From: Holophagaceae bacterium
Lineage (GTDB): Bacteria > Acidobacteriota > Holophagae > Holophagales > Holophagaceae
Direction of reading: 5' to 3'
Assembly (NCBI GenBank): GCA_017859955.1
Contig: JAFNAB010000040.1
Span: forward strand, 1-32,924
DNA length: 32,924 nucleotides
Position 1 is the stretch's first letter; every line of letters starts with the position of its first letter. Shown here in pieces: positions 15,033-22,648 of this stretch. The notes below the pieces were generated by a model that worked only from the letters and a program-made list of their open reading frames with translations, was not told the DNA's origin and ran no database searches. The position numbers and the translations under genes are program-made.

Positions 15033-16886
15033 TCAGGACCTCTTGCTGGGCAGGAACTTGAACCAGGAGCGCAGGTAGAGCACTACCAGGAGTGCGAAGC
15101 CCAGGGGAACCCAGGACGAGACCGGATCCGGCAGGATCTCGCCCGGGAACCGAACGGAACGGCCGGTAGCAAACACAATACCCAGGGCGAAGGTCAGGAA
15201 GCTGAACTCCGCGAAACCGCTCCCGGTGGCCCCCAGCAGGACAGCATCCAGACCCGGGAGCAGTATGCGGAGCGTGCGGTGGAGAATCCGCTGGGCCCCC
15301 TGGTAGGTGGCCACTTCTTCAACCTTCAGCTTCCTGCTCTCGCCATGGAGCCCGTCTTTCAGGACGAAGAGATGGTGACACTTGGAGCACACGAAGACAT
15401 CCGGAGAATCAGTGGTGTGAAAGGGGTCGCCGCAGCGGGTGCACTGGGAGGGATGGGCCTTGCGCACACTCTGGCGAACCCGCCAGAGAAGGGCCAAGAG
15501 TGCCAGGATGGGATAGATGGCGGCAAAGATCAGATGGGGCCCGATCCCTGGGTCGGGGTCGGGGGCAGCATTTCGCCCCCTGAGGGCGGCCATGCGCTCC
15601 GGGCTGTCCGGCAGGGGCATGGCAAAGGTGCGCTGCTCGCTGCGGGCCTGGCTGGCAAGGTTCATCCTGAGAAAGTTGTCGGGATCCAGCCGTCGGGCCT
15701 CGTCCTGTTTGGCGAGCCCAGTGCTGCTGTCCAGCTGCCTGAAGGCGATGACGCTCTGGTTGAACAGCACTTCCGGGCTGAGGGGTGAAAGGCGATACGC
15801 CTGCTCAAAGAGCCCCCGGGCCTCCTCGAACTTCCCCTGCTGGTAGCATGCGACACCCTGGTTGTTGATCACCTCCGCTCGGGCTGGGTGTTTCCCGCCC
15901 AGGGATGCGAAGACCAGCTCCGCTTCGCCCCACTTCTGTTCCTGGAGCAGCGCCCACCCATTCAGGAAGGCGACGTCTCCTTCGGGCAGGGCCTTGAGGA
16001 TCCGCTCGCTGATGGGACGGGGCAAGGGCTGGGTCTGCAGTGAAACGATGCTCCGCTGCGGCTCCTGGTGAGATAGGGGCTCCATTGCCGCCAGGGCTGG
16101 GTGGAGCAACTGGAGCACCAGGACCACTACCCCGACCCTCACTTCCTGGATGGTGAAATAGGGCGCCAGGAACCAAAGCCAGAGGGCAGCGCACAGACTG
16201 GGGTCCAGCCCTACCAGGACGGGGAAGGCCAGGAGACAAGCTCCAATTAGCGCCACCGGGAGCGATGGAAGCCCACGCTTGAGGAGCGGCTCCTCCCAGG
16301 TGTAGCGGAACACCCGGCGATAGCGCATGGCCATGGCCAGGGCCCAGCCCCAGAGCAGAGCCGTGGCCATGAATCGGAGCCAGGCGAGGTGCTGCACCAG
16401 CCAGAGCCATCGGTGTATTGGATGTGTCATGCGTAACCGGGTGAGTTCCACGACCTCCGAGAGACTCATGAAATACCCTTTGATTCCCTCCTGCCGCTGA
16501 AGGATGATGCTCGTGCAAAGCACCGTCGGGCAGCGGGGAGCCCAACGGTCAGCCACCTGGATGGCCTTGAGCCCCAACTCAGGCTGACCGGCTTCACCCT
16601 GCTGACGGGCCCAGAGGGCCATGGCCTCCACAAGGGGCAGGAGATCCAGGGTTCCGTAGTTCCTCCGGAGAAGTTCCACCTCCTGGACGGCAGCCTGGAT
16701 CTTGTCTGCATCCCCGGAAAGAAGGGCCTTCTGCAAGCCCTCAGCCCGATAGCTCAAGGCCACGGCTGCGCTTGGCGGCGGGGGGACCTCCGCAGCGCGA
16801 CAAGCAGGAACCAAACATACAATCAGGGCGAGAAGCGCCACAAATCGGGCCGCCCACCGCACCGGTCTTTGTATCGCGCCATTCAT
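15033..16886 (-). CDS. Multi-pass membrane protein with TPR and zinc-ribbon segments
   Basis: A 617-residue protein, not assigned to a named family. Order seen: a signal peptide/first helix (RFVALLALIVCLVPACRA); a helical soluble part to ~residue 150; three or four hydrophobic segments (LAWLRFMATALLWGWALAMA, SLPVALIGACLLAFPVLVG, LCAALWLWFLAPYF, VGVVVLVLQLLHPALAAM); TPR repeats (GWALLQEQKWGEAELVFASL, NNQGVACYQQGKFEEARGLF, VLFNQSVIAF); a TM (HLIFAAIYPILALLALLW); a zinc ribbon CTRCGDPF...CSKCHHLF; and two C-terminal TMs. ATG 16886 is chosen because it begins the signal peptide; an in-frame TTG at 16952 would add 22 unlikely residues. Coupled to the DUF4388 gene. Possibly a membrane assembly or sensing factor; function unknown. 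Confidence 0.75.
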   Translation of the reverse strand: MNGAIQRPVRWAARFVALLALIVCLVPACRAAEVPPPPSAAVALSYRAEGLQKALLSGDADKIQAAVQEVELLRRNYGTLDLLPLVEAMALWARQQGEAGQPELGLKAIQVADRWAPRCPTVLCTSIILQRQEGIKGYFMSLSEVVELTRLRMTHPIHRWLWLVQHLAWLRFMATALLWGWALAMAMRYRRVFRYTWEEPLLKRGLPSLPVALIGACLLAFPVLVGLDPSLCAALWLWFLAPYFTIQEVRVGVVVLVLQLLHPALAAMEPLSHQEPQRSIVSLQTQPLPRPISERILKALPEGDVAFLNGWALLQEQKWGEAELVFASLGGKHPARAEVINNQGVACYQQGKFEEARGLFEQAYRLSPLSPEVLFNQSVIAFRQLDSSTGLAKQDEARRLDPDNFLRMNLASQARSEQRTFAMPLPDSPERMAALRGRNAAPDPDPGIGPHLIFAAIYPILALLALLWRVRQSVRKAHPSQCTRCGDPFHTTDSPDVFVCSKCHHLFVLKDGLHGESRKLKVEEVATYQGAQRILHRTLRILLPGLDAVLLGATGSGFAEFSFLTFALGIVFATGRSVRFPGEILPDPVSSWVPLGFALLVVLYLRSWFKFLPSKRS

Positions 16887-16996
16887 TTCAACCCCGCAAC
16901 TTGACCTGGAGCGTACCACAAGTATGCAACTGAAGCCTGCACCCCTTCTCAAAGTTCGGCCACAATGGGTAGAACCTTGAATGCCGGAGGCTTTCC

Positions 16997-18022
16997 ATGA
17001 GCCGTATGCTCTCCGCCCTGCTGGGCGCCACCATCTGTTTGACCCTTGCCGCGGACACGACGGGTCGTATCACGGGCAAGGTCCTAGACAAGGCCGGGAA
17101 ACCCGTCCCCAATGCGACCATCGTCCTCAAGCGCACCGATATCTCCTGGACCAAGACCCTGAAGGTTTCCGGTAACGGGACCTTCCAGCAAGTGGGCCTC
17201 GAGCCCAAGGAATTCGACATCACGGCGAGCGCCGAGGGCTTTGCTCCCCTGACCATCCACCTCAAGATACCCTTGGGGGATACTCTCAACCAGGACTTCT
17301 GCCTCATGAAGCCGGAGGACGTCCGGGCCGCAGCGCCCCAGGGCGCTCCTCAGCCAAGCGGAGACAAGGCCGTGATCGGCGCCGATGCATTCAACCAAGC
17401 CGTCGTCCTGTACAACGACAAGAATTACACTGCGGCCCTCCCGCTTGTGGAGAGCGCTTTCAGCAATCTCAAAGAGTCCCTTGAACTGCTGCCAGCCGAA
17501 AAGAAGCCCGAACTCGAGTCCCAGGTCGCCCAGGTAGAGCGGGTCTACGGTGTGGTACTTTTCGAAGTTGGTCGCCAGGATGCTGCCCGGCAGACCGAAC
17601 TGTGGGGACAGGCCGAACCCCGCCTCAAGGCCGCCCTGGCCCGCAACCCCAAGGACCAGAGGGTGCTGGACGCTCTTATCACGACCAGCAAAGCGAAGGG
17701 GGACACGGAAGCCGCCACTACCTACCAGGCAAGCCTGGATGCCCTCATCGGCCCCCGCCCGGAACTGGCCTTCAACCAGGGGGTGGAGACCTACAACAAG
17801 GGCGACATGGCGGCCGCCAAGCCATTCTTCCTCAAGGCCATCCAGGTGGACCCCAACTTCGCCGAAGCCTACTACATGCTGGCGATGTGCGAGTTTGCAG
17901 GAAACAACCTCAAGGCCACCAAGCAGAACTTCAAGAAATACCTGGAGGTCGCTCCCAAGGGTAAACACGCGGAAGAGGTCAAGGCCATGCTTGAAGACCC
18001 CTCCCTGAAGGGCATCAAGTAA
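16997..18022 (+). CDS. Exported carboxypeptidase-regulatory-like / TPR protein
   Basis: A 341-residue secreted or periplasmic protein. Residues 1-~19 (MSRMLSALLGATICLTLAA) are a signal peptide. Residues ~22-105 form a carboxypeptidase-regulatory-like beta-sandwich (GRITGKVLDKAGKPVPNATI, GNGTFQQVGLEPKEFDITAS). A linker follows, then TPR units from ~130 to the end (FNQAVVLYNDKNYTAALPLV, FNQGVETYNKGDMAAAKPFF, AEAYYMLAMCEFAGNNLKAT). ATG with GGAGG six bases away. It is divergent from the multi-TM TPR protein, with 110 nt between starts, and ends at a strong terminator. Such proteins are frequent in Acidobacteriota and may bind cell-surface partners; no specific role can be read. Confidence 0.85.
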   Translation: MSRMLSALLGATICLTLAADTTGRITGKVLDKAGKPVPNATIVLKRTDISWTKTLKVSGNGTFQQVGLEPKEFDITASAEGFAPLTIHLKIPLGDTLNQDFCLMKPEDVRAAAPQGAPQPSGDKAVIGADAFNQAVVLYNDKNYTAALPLVESAFSNLKESLELLPAEKKPELESQVAQVERVYGVVLFEVGRQDAARQTELWGQAEPRLKAALARNPKDQRVLDALITTSKAKGDTEAATTYQASLDALIGPRPELAFNQGVETYNKGDMAAAKPFFLKAIQVDPNFAEAYYMLAMCEFAGNNLKATKQNFKKYLEVAPKGKHAEEVKAMLEDPSLKGIK

Positions 18023-18041
18023 CAGCCCCCCCGAAAATGGT

Positions 18042-18073
18042 CAGGCCCAGCGACAAGGCTGGGCCTGGTTTTT
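18042..18073. terminator. Rho-independent terminator
   Basis: A perfect 10-bp stem CAGGCCCAGC / GCTGGGCCTG with a 6-nt loop (GACAAG), followed by GTTTTTA on the plus strand. It ends the carboxypeptidase-regulatory/TPR gene. The T-tract touches the stop codon of the convergent DivIVA gene, so the hairpin can also work for the minus strand. Confidence 0.9.
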
Positions 18074-18596
18074 ATATGCTCGGCCCCTGGCTGTCTGCCC
18101 CGGGGAACACATCATCCAGCAGTCGGGTCACGTCTGCAGGGGGGAACATCTCCGGGGCCTCCTCCTGGAGAAAGCGCCGCCCCCTCCCCAGCAAGGTATC
18201 GATTTCCTGGAGAATGCGGATCCGCTCCAGCTTCAGGGTCCGGAGGTTGGCCTCGAATTCCACCACCCGTTGCTGGGCTTCTCGCGTGATCTCTTCTCCT
18301 CGGAACTCGGCCTCTTTGAGGATCAGGACCCGCTCCCGGTTGGCGCTATCAAGTAACTCTTCCCGGGTCTTCTGGGCGTGCAGCAGGGTCTCCCGGAAGA
18401 TGCGGTCCTGCTCCTGGTACTGCTGAATGCGCTCCCGAAGATCCAGGATTTCTGTGCGCATCCTCTGATTTTCCTGGAGGAGCTCCTCCCACTCCCCGGC
18501 CACTTCATGGAGGAAGGTCCGGACCTCGTCCCTGTCCGCTCCCCTGAAGGACTTCTCGAATTCCCTGCGCTGAATATCTAGCGGCGTGTACTTCAT
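18072..18596 (-). CDS. DivIVA-family protein
   Basis: A 174-residue protein. The N-terminus MKYTPLDIQRREFEKSFRGADRDEVRTFL is the DivIVA membrane-binding domain signature. Residues ~35-140 are an almost unbroken coiled coil (ENQRMRTEILDLRERIQQYQ, EITREAQQRVVEFEANLRTL). A short acidic tail follows. DivIVA proteins sense negatively curved membrane and recruit polarity, division or cell-wall factors; in Gram-negatives the role is less defined. The start is 7 nt after the yggT stop with GAGGA between, so yggT-divIVA form an operon, a pairing common in bacteria near division genes. The stop codon overlaps the T-tract of the convergent terminator. Confidence 0.9.
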   Translation of the reverse strand: MKYTPLDIQRREFEKSFRGADRDEVRTFLHEVAGEWEELLQENQRMRTEILDLRERIQQYQEQDRIFRETLLHAQKTREELLDSANRERVLILKEAEFRGEEITREAQQRVVEFEANLRTLKLERIRILQEIDTLLGRGRRFLQEEAPEMFPPADVTRLLDDVFPGADSQGPSI

Positions 18597-18603
18597 GACG
18601 TCC

Positions 18604-18861
18604 TCAGTAGGTGAAGCCCTTCTGGAGCAGGGATTGCAGGAGAAGCAGGATCACAAAGGCGATCAGGGGGCTGAAATCCATGCCTCCGACCGGCGGGATG
18701 ATGTGCTGGATGGGGTGCAGCAAGGGATCCACCACGGTTCGCACCAGTTTCACGAAAGGATTTCTGGGATCCGGGCGGAACCATGATAGAACGCTGGAGA
18801 TGAAGATCAGCAGCACCAGGGCTTTGATCAGGTAGAGCACAATCAGCACGATGAGGGGCAT
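18604..18861 (-). CDS. YggT-family small membrane protein
   Basis: An 85-residue protein with two hydrophobic segments (IVLIVLYLIKALVLLIFISS and PLIAFVILLLLQSLL) separated by the family loop SWFRPDPRNPFVKLVRTVVD-PLLHPIQHIIPP. YggT/YlmG proteins sit in the membrane and are linked to cell division or to osmotic/K+ physiology; the exact role is not settled. ATG with GGAAGAC upstream. First gene of the yggT-divIVA pair, divergent from bshA with 49 nt between starts. Confidence 0.92.
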   Translation of the reverse strand: MPLIVLIVLYLIKALVLLIFISSVLSWFRPDPRNPFVKLVRTVVDPLLHPIQHIIPPVGGMDFSPLIAFVILLLLQSLLQKGFTY

Positions 18862-18910
18862 GAAGTCTTCCTTGGACAGAACCCATCATAATCCCACTAA
18901 GGGTTGAACC

Positions 18911-20056
18911 ATGCGCATCGGTATTTCCTGCTACTCAACTTTCGGAGGCTCCGGCGTTGTGGCCACTGAAGTGGGCAAGGCCTTGGCCGCCAGAGGGCAC
19001 GAGGTCCACCTCTTGAGCCAGTCATTGCCGCCACGGCTGCAGGGATTCGAGGACCACGTATGGTTCCATGAGGTCACGGCGGCCCCCTATCCGCTCTTCG
19101 AGGCCGAACCATTCTCCATTGCCCTGGCCTCCAAAATGGCGGATGTGGCGGACAAGCACGGCCTGGAGATCATGCACGCCCACTACGCCATCCCCCACGC
19201 CAGTGCCGCACTCCTGGCACGGATGGCCATGGAGGACCGCCTGAAGGTGGTCACAACCCTCCACGGCACGGACATCACCGTCGTAGGTTCGGACCCCAGC
19301 TACCTCCCCATGGTGCGCCTGGCCATCCGGGCCAGCGACGCCGTCACCTCGGTTTCCCAGTATCTAAAAGAGGAGACCCTACGCACCTTTAAGGTGGATC
19401 GGCACATCGACGTCATCCCCAATTTCATCACCCCACCCCCCGAGGGACGGCCCGACTGCCGCTCCTGGCTGGCCCCCCGCGACTGTGCCGTCCTGACCCA
19501 CATCTCCAACTTCCGGCCCGTGAAGCGGGTGCTGGACGTGGTCAAGATCTTTGAACGCGTCCGCCAGGAATATCCCTGCCGCCTGGTCATGGTAGGCGAT
19601 GGCCCGGATCGACCCGAGGCCGAGGCCTACGCCCGGGAGCGGGGCTTTTCCGACGAGGTCCGTTTCACAGGCAAGCAGCTCAACATCGGCAGCGTCCTGG
19701 TGTGCTCGGACGTCTTCCTGCTCCCCAGCGCCACCGAAAGCTTCGGCCTGGCGGCCCTGGAGGCCATGTCCTACGGTGTGCCGGTGGTGGCCAGCCGTGT
19801 GGGAGGCCTTCCCGAAGTCATCCGCCATGGTGAGGATGGCTACCTGGAAGGCCTTGGCGACGTCGAGGCCATGGCCCAGGACGTCCTGAAACTCCTCAGG
19901 GACCCAGCCCACCGCCAGCGTCTCGGAGCCTCAGCCAAGAACCGAGCCCTGGACACCTTCGCGGAAGGCCCCGTCATCGACCAGTACGAAGCCCTCTACG
20001 AACGCATCCTCACCAAACCAAAATCGACCGTGGACATCGGCGCCAACCCGCGCTAG
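18911..20056 (+). CDS. bshA: N-acetyl-alpha-D-glucosaminyl L-malate synthase (bacillithiol pathway)
   Basis: A 381-residue GT4-family glycosyltransferase. BshA transfers GlcNAc from UDP-GlcNAc to L-malate, the first step of bacillithiol synthesis. Family-specific marks are the N-terminus CYSTFGGSGVVATEVGKALA, GHEVHLLSQSLPPRL, the segment from FHEV to YPLFE, MHAHYAIPHASAALLA, TTLHGTDITVVG, HISNFRPVKRVLDVV and the GT4 EX7E motif (E276 and E284, in SATESFGLAALEAMSYG). These BshA hallmarks make a generic glycosyltransferase less likely. A CATAAT -10 box lies at 18887-18892. bshB and bshC are not in the window; their presence elsewhere would confirm the thiol. A tRNA gene follows within 15 nt. Confidence 0.9.
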   Translation: MRIGISCYSTFGGSGVVATEVGKALAARGHEVHLLSQSLPPRLQGFEDHVWFHEVTAAPYPLFEAEPFSIALASKMADVADKHGLEIMHAHYAIPHASAALLARMAMEDRLKVVTTLHGTDITVVGSDPSYLPMVRLAIRASDAVTSVSQYLKEETLRTFKVDRHIDVIPNFITPPPEGRPDCRSWLAPRDCAVLTHISNFRPVKRVLDVVKIFERVRQEYPCRLVMVGDGPDRPEAEAYARERGFSDEVRFTGKQLNIGSVLVCSDVFLLPSATESFGLAALEAMSYGVPVVASRVGGLPEVIRHGEDGYLEGLGDVEAMAQDVLKLLRDPAHRQRLGASAKNRALDTFAEGPVIDQYEALYERILTKPKSTVDIGANPR

Positions 20057-20059
20057 CAT
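20031..20059 (+). promoter_or_regulatory. Putative promoter for the tRNA gene
   Basis: TGGACA (20031-20036), 17-nt spacer, TAGCAT (20054-20059), lying inside the 3' end of bshA. The start site would fall just ahead of the mature tRNA 5' end. The tRNA may also be read through from bshA. Confidence 0.35.
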
Positions 20060-20068
20060 AGACTTTCC

Positions 20069-20145
20069 GGCTGGGTAGCTCAGGTGGTTAGAGCGAGGGT
20101 CTCATAATCCCTAGGTCGACAGTTCGAGTCTGTCTCCAGCCACCA
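20069..20145 (+). tRNA. tRNA with CAT anticodon (elongator Met; Ile2 possible)
   Basis: A 77-nt cloverleaf with encoded CCA. The acceptor GGCTGGG pairs with TCCAGCC (one G-T pair). D-arm GCTC/GAGC; anticodon loop CTCATAA; T-arm GACAG-TTCGAGT-CTGTC; discriminator A. Anticodon stem AGGGT/TCCCT has a T-T mismatch at the pair next to the loop (31-39). CAT serves initiator Met, elongator Met and lysidine-modified Ile2. The paired first acceptor base excludes an initiator. The GGC...GTAGCTCAG start favours elongator Met, but the CATAATCxCTxGGTC stretch also occurs in Ile2 tRNAs, so the amino acid is not certain. Confidence 0.93.
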
Positions 20146-20149
20146 CCAC

Positions 20150-20189
20150 AAACCCCTGAAATCGCAAGGTTTCGGGGGTTTGTCTTTTT
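20150..20189 (+). terminator. Rho-independent terminator after the tRNA
   Basis: A 12-bp stem AAACCCCTGAAA / TTTCGGGGGTTT (one T-G pair) with an 8-nt loop, followed by GTCTTTTTA. It starts 5 nt after the tRNA 3' end. Confidence 0.9.
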
Positions 20190-20696
20190 AGCCGGCCCTT
20201 TGGTTGCCGACGTTTCCGCAGGCTCCAAACGCCTTAAGTAGGGTTCCTCGCTGTTCCATGTGGCTGAGCTATGGGAGTAGGGGCTGAACAGAGATGATAT
20301 CGATGTGGATAACTCGAGTTCGAGCTCCCGGCCTGCTGAGGGCTACCCACACGATTCAGCGAAGAGCCCAGATTTTCCCGAAAGATTCTGGCTCTGCAGG
20401 GCATCGGAGCTTAGGCCAAGCCGTCCCGCAATGCTAGGTGATCGTCAAGCCAGGTGGACTGGTCCATCTGACCATCTAGGAACTCGGCAAAATCCGTGGC
20501 CCGGGCCAGGTGACCGACAGAGAAGGGTCCGTCACCCGGAGCTGAAGCCCTAAGGCATAAACCATCTTGATGCAGGTTGTTTTGAGCATGGCGCAATATG
20601 CAATACAGTTGGCGCATTCCAACAATGCATTCAAAACACCCTACTCCTAGTCTTGGAACCGTGGGGTATATCCCACCACCCAATCAGGAGATCGGT
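20190..20696. other. Gene-free region between the tRNA terminator and the SDR operon
   Basis: About 500 nt without a supportable gene. Open frames on both strands (e.g. 20411-20683 minus, 20305-20553 plus) look like no known family and have no ribosome-binding site; decayed coding remnants cannot be excluded. The last 110 nt carry the direct repeats TGGCGCA(A/T)T, a TAGTCT -10-like word (20648-20653) and a near-palindrome GTGGGGTATATCCCAC (20661-20676) that could be a small 5' hairpin of the SDR transcript. Confidence 0.55.
20589..20618 (+). promoter_or_regulatory. Direct repeats TGGCGCA(A/T)T spaced 21 bp, probable AraC-type operator
   Basis: TGGCGCAAT (20589-20597) and TGGCGCATT (20610-20618) start exactly 21 bp apart, two helical turns, upstream of the SDR-araC operon. 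AraC/XylS proteins typically bind two direct half-sites on one DNA face at about this spacing. The downstream repeat ends 29 bp before a TAGTCT -10-like word, compatible with activation next to -35. The regulator is presumably the AraC-family protein encoded two genes down. Confidence 0.5.
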
Positions 20697-21446
20697 ATGA
20701 ATCAGCCCGTAGCCCTCATCACCGGCGGTGCCACCGGCATCGGGAAGGCCACTGCGAAAAAGCTCGCCGCCAAGGGCATCACTGTCGTAATCAGTGGTCG
20801 CCGCAAGGAGATTGGAGTCGCAGCGGTCAAGGAAATCCAGACGGTGGCCACCGGTGCCGCGGAAGTGCGGTTCATCCAAAATGACGTGGCTGACGAAAGT
20901 GCCGTCAAAGCGATGATCGACCAGATCGTCGCGGAGTTCGGTCGCCTCGACATGGCAGTCAACAACGCGGGAATATACAACGAAGCCGCCACCCTGGATC
21001 AATCGGACACTCAGAAGTTCCGCGCGATGATTGAAGTCAATGTCATGGGCGTCTACTACAGCATGAAATACGAGATCGCGCAGATGCTCAAGCAGGGCGG
21101 AGGTTCGATCGTCAACCTGGCATCCATCGCAGGCCTGAACGGCTTCCAGTGGACGGGGACCTATGTCGGCACCAAACACTCCGTGGTCGGCTTGACCAAA
21201 TCAGCGGCACTCGATCATGCCGCCCAGGGTATCCGCATCAATGCCGTGGCCCCAGGTGCCATCCGAACGGATATCATCGCCGATCAGATCAAGATAGACG
21301 AGCCTGGATTGGCGGCGGCGCACCCCATTGGCCGTATTGGCGAACCGGAAGAGATTGCCAATGGCATCGCCTGGTTACTCTCGGAGGAAGCGAGCTTCGT
21401 CGTCGGCCATATCCTGAACATCGACGGCGGCTTCCAGGCCAAGTAG
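20697..21446 (+). CDS. Short-chain dehydrogenase/reductase (classical SDR)
   Basis: A 249-residue NAD(P)-dependent oxidoreductase with a Rossmann fold. Motifs are the cofactor loop TGGATGIGKA (residues 9-18), NNAG (89-92), the catalytic Ser143, Tyr156 and Lys160 (ASIAG, YVGTK), PGAIRTDI, and the C-terminal GHILNIDGGF. An Arg pair after the second strand (SGRRKE) suggests NADP(H). ATG 20697 with AGGAG six bases upstream is chosen; the same frame is open back to an ATG at 20598, which would add a Pro-rich stretch covering the operator region. First gene of an operon with an AraC regulator 12 nt downstream. The substrate is unknown. Confidence 0.93.
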   Translation: MNQPVALITGGATGIGKATAKKLAAKGITVVISGRRKEIGVAAVKEIQTVATGAAEVRFIQNDVADESAVKAMIDQIVAEFGRLDMAVNNAGIYNEAATLDQSDTQKFRAMIEVNVMGVYYSMKYEIAQMLKQGGGSIVNLASIAGLNGFQWTGTYVGTKHSVVGLTKSAALDHAAQGIRINAVAPGAIRTDIIADQIKIDEPGLAAAHPIGRIGEPEEIANGIAWLLSEEASFVVGHILNIDGGFQAK

Positions 21447-21458
21447 AAAGGAGGCCCC

Positions 21459-22472
21459 ATGCCGACCCGGATGACGGATCAAGTCAAAATTCCTCAAGCC
21501 TTCTGGGTCGGTCTCGCCGCTCTGGGCCTCACCCTCGACGAGGTGCTCCGACATGCGAAGCTGCCCGCTGCCCGCATTGCCCGCGAGGGTTCACTGCGCA
21601 CCGAGGAGTTCTTCCTTCTCTGGCAGGCGATAGGCGAACTGGCCCCTGCCTGCGCCGCAGGGCTGAAGCTCGTCAAGGGACTCGACACCGCCATACTTCC
21701 GCCCTCCTTCCTCGCGGCCTACCACGCCCGAGATTTCCGGGATGCTCTCACGCGCATGGCACGCTTCAAGCACCTGTGTTCTCCGGAGATTCTCAAGATC
21801 ACGGAGGGGCCGGAGGAATGCGTGATCGAGCCCGAGTGGCCCCACGGTGGAAAGATTGTTCCCGAAGCGCTTGTGGATGCAACCTTTGGCTCCCTGGTTC
21901 TTCTCGGGCGCCATGGCACGCGAACCAACCTTCACCCTAGCCGGGTGGAGTATATGTGCGCGGACGACAGGCCCGGCCTCCGGGAGGAGTTCTACGGGTG
22001 CAAGGTGATCTTCGGTTCGCGCCAGAATCGCCTGGTGTTCCGCGGTGCGGATCTGGACCTCCGGTTTGCCACCCACAATGCCGAGCTGCTGGCCATGCTG
22101 AATCCCGCATTGGAAGCGGCTTCGAGGGCGCTGGGCTCAAGCCTAAAGGCCACCGAACAAGTCCGGCAGGTACTGCCCAGGTTCCTTTCGGCGGGCAGAC
22201 CCGAGATCGACGCAGTGGCCAAGGAATTGGGGATGAGCGCGCGCAGCCTCCAACGCCGCATCACCGAAGAGGGCTCCACCTTTCGGGACCTGCTGTCCCA
22301 GGCCCGTCAGGCATTGGCCCGTGAATACCTCCAGAATCCGTCCCTGGATCTGAAGGAGATTGTCTACCTGCTGGGTTACGAGGACTCACCCTCCTTCTAT
22401 CGCGCCTTCCGGCAGTGGGAGGGCACGACGCCCGCGGCCTGGCGATCCCGCCGAACCACGCTTGAGAACTGA
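21459..22472 (+). CDS. AraC-family transcriptional regulator (Arabinose_bd-type N-domain)
   Basis: A 337-residue regulator. The N-terminal ~200 residues match the AraC-type 'arabinose-binding' domain of the OruR/VirS-like branch (FWVGLAALGLTLDEVLRHAK, LLWQAIGELAPACAAGLKL, FLAAYHARDFRDALTRMARF, YGCKVIFGSRQNRLVFRGADL). The C-terminal ~90 residues carry two helix-turn-helix motifs (VAKELGMSARSLQRRITEEG and IVYLLGYEDSPSFYRAFRQW, followed by GTTPAAWR). It should bind direct repeats and activate transcription with a small hydrophobic ligand. AAAGGAGG precedes the ATG; it is cotranscribed with the SDR gene. The repeats at 20589-20618 are the obvious target. Confidence 0.93.
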   Translation: MPTRMTDQVKIPQAFWVGLAALGLTLDEVLRHAKLPAARIAREGSLRTEEFFLLWQAIGELAPACAAGLKLVKGLDTAILPPSFLAAYHARDFRDALTRMARFKHLCSPEILKITEGPEECVIEPEWPHGGKIVPEALVDATFGSLVLLGRHGTRTNLHPSRVEYMCADDRPGLREEFYGCKVIFGSRQNRLVFRGADLDLRFATHNAELLAMLNPALEAASRALGSSLKATEQVRQVLPRFLSAGRPEIDAVAKELGMSARSLQRRITEEGSTFRDLLSQARQALAREYLQNPSLDLKEIVYLLGYEDSPSFYRAFRQWEGTTPAAWRSRRTTLEN

Positions 22473-22529
22473 CGCACCGCCCTTACCCACCCAACACGCG
22501 AATATCTCCATCCTTCGCAAGGAGCCGAC

Positions 22530-22640
22530 ATGCCTCCCGTCTGGTTGATTACCGGAACCTCCCGAGGGCGCTGGGAAGCCATCAGCACAGCCACGGACTT
22601 CGGTTCACCTGCCCAACTGCCAGAGTTGCCGGAAACCTAG
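22530..22640 (+). pseudogene. Internally deleted SDR remnant: N-terminus joined to C-terminus
   Basis: A 36-codon frame with AAGGAG upstream. It begins MPPVWLITGTSRGR, the exact start of a classical SDR of the MxxxWLITGxSRGLG type. It continues at once with WEAISTATDFGSPA, which resembles the C-terminal end (W-x2-x-S-x-STDF) of the same SDR subfamily. The roughly 230 residues between (active site and most of the Rossmann fold) are absent. The fusion is in frame and ends in TAG just before the next gene. It cannot be an active dehydrogenase. It lies inside the SDR-araC operon with its signals intact. Confidence 0.6.
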
Positions 22641-22648
22641 GGGGCCCC

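Noticed and set aside
20411-20683. 90-codon minus-strand frame upstream of the SDR gene
   Set aside because: No family resemblance or ribosome-binding site, and it covers the direct repeats and promoter-like words.
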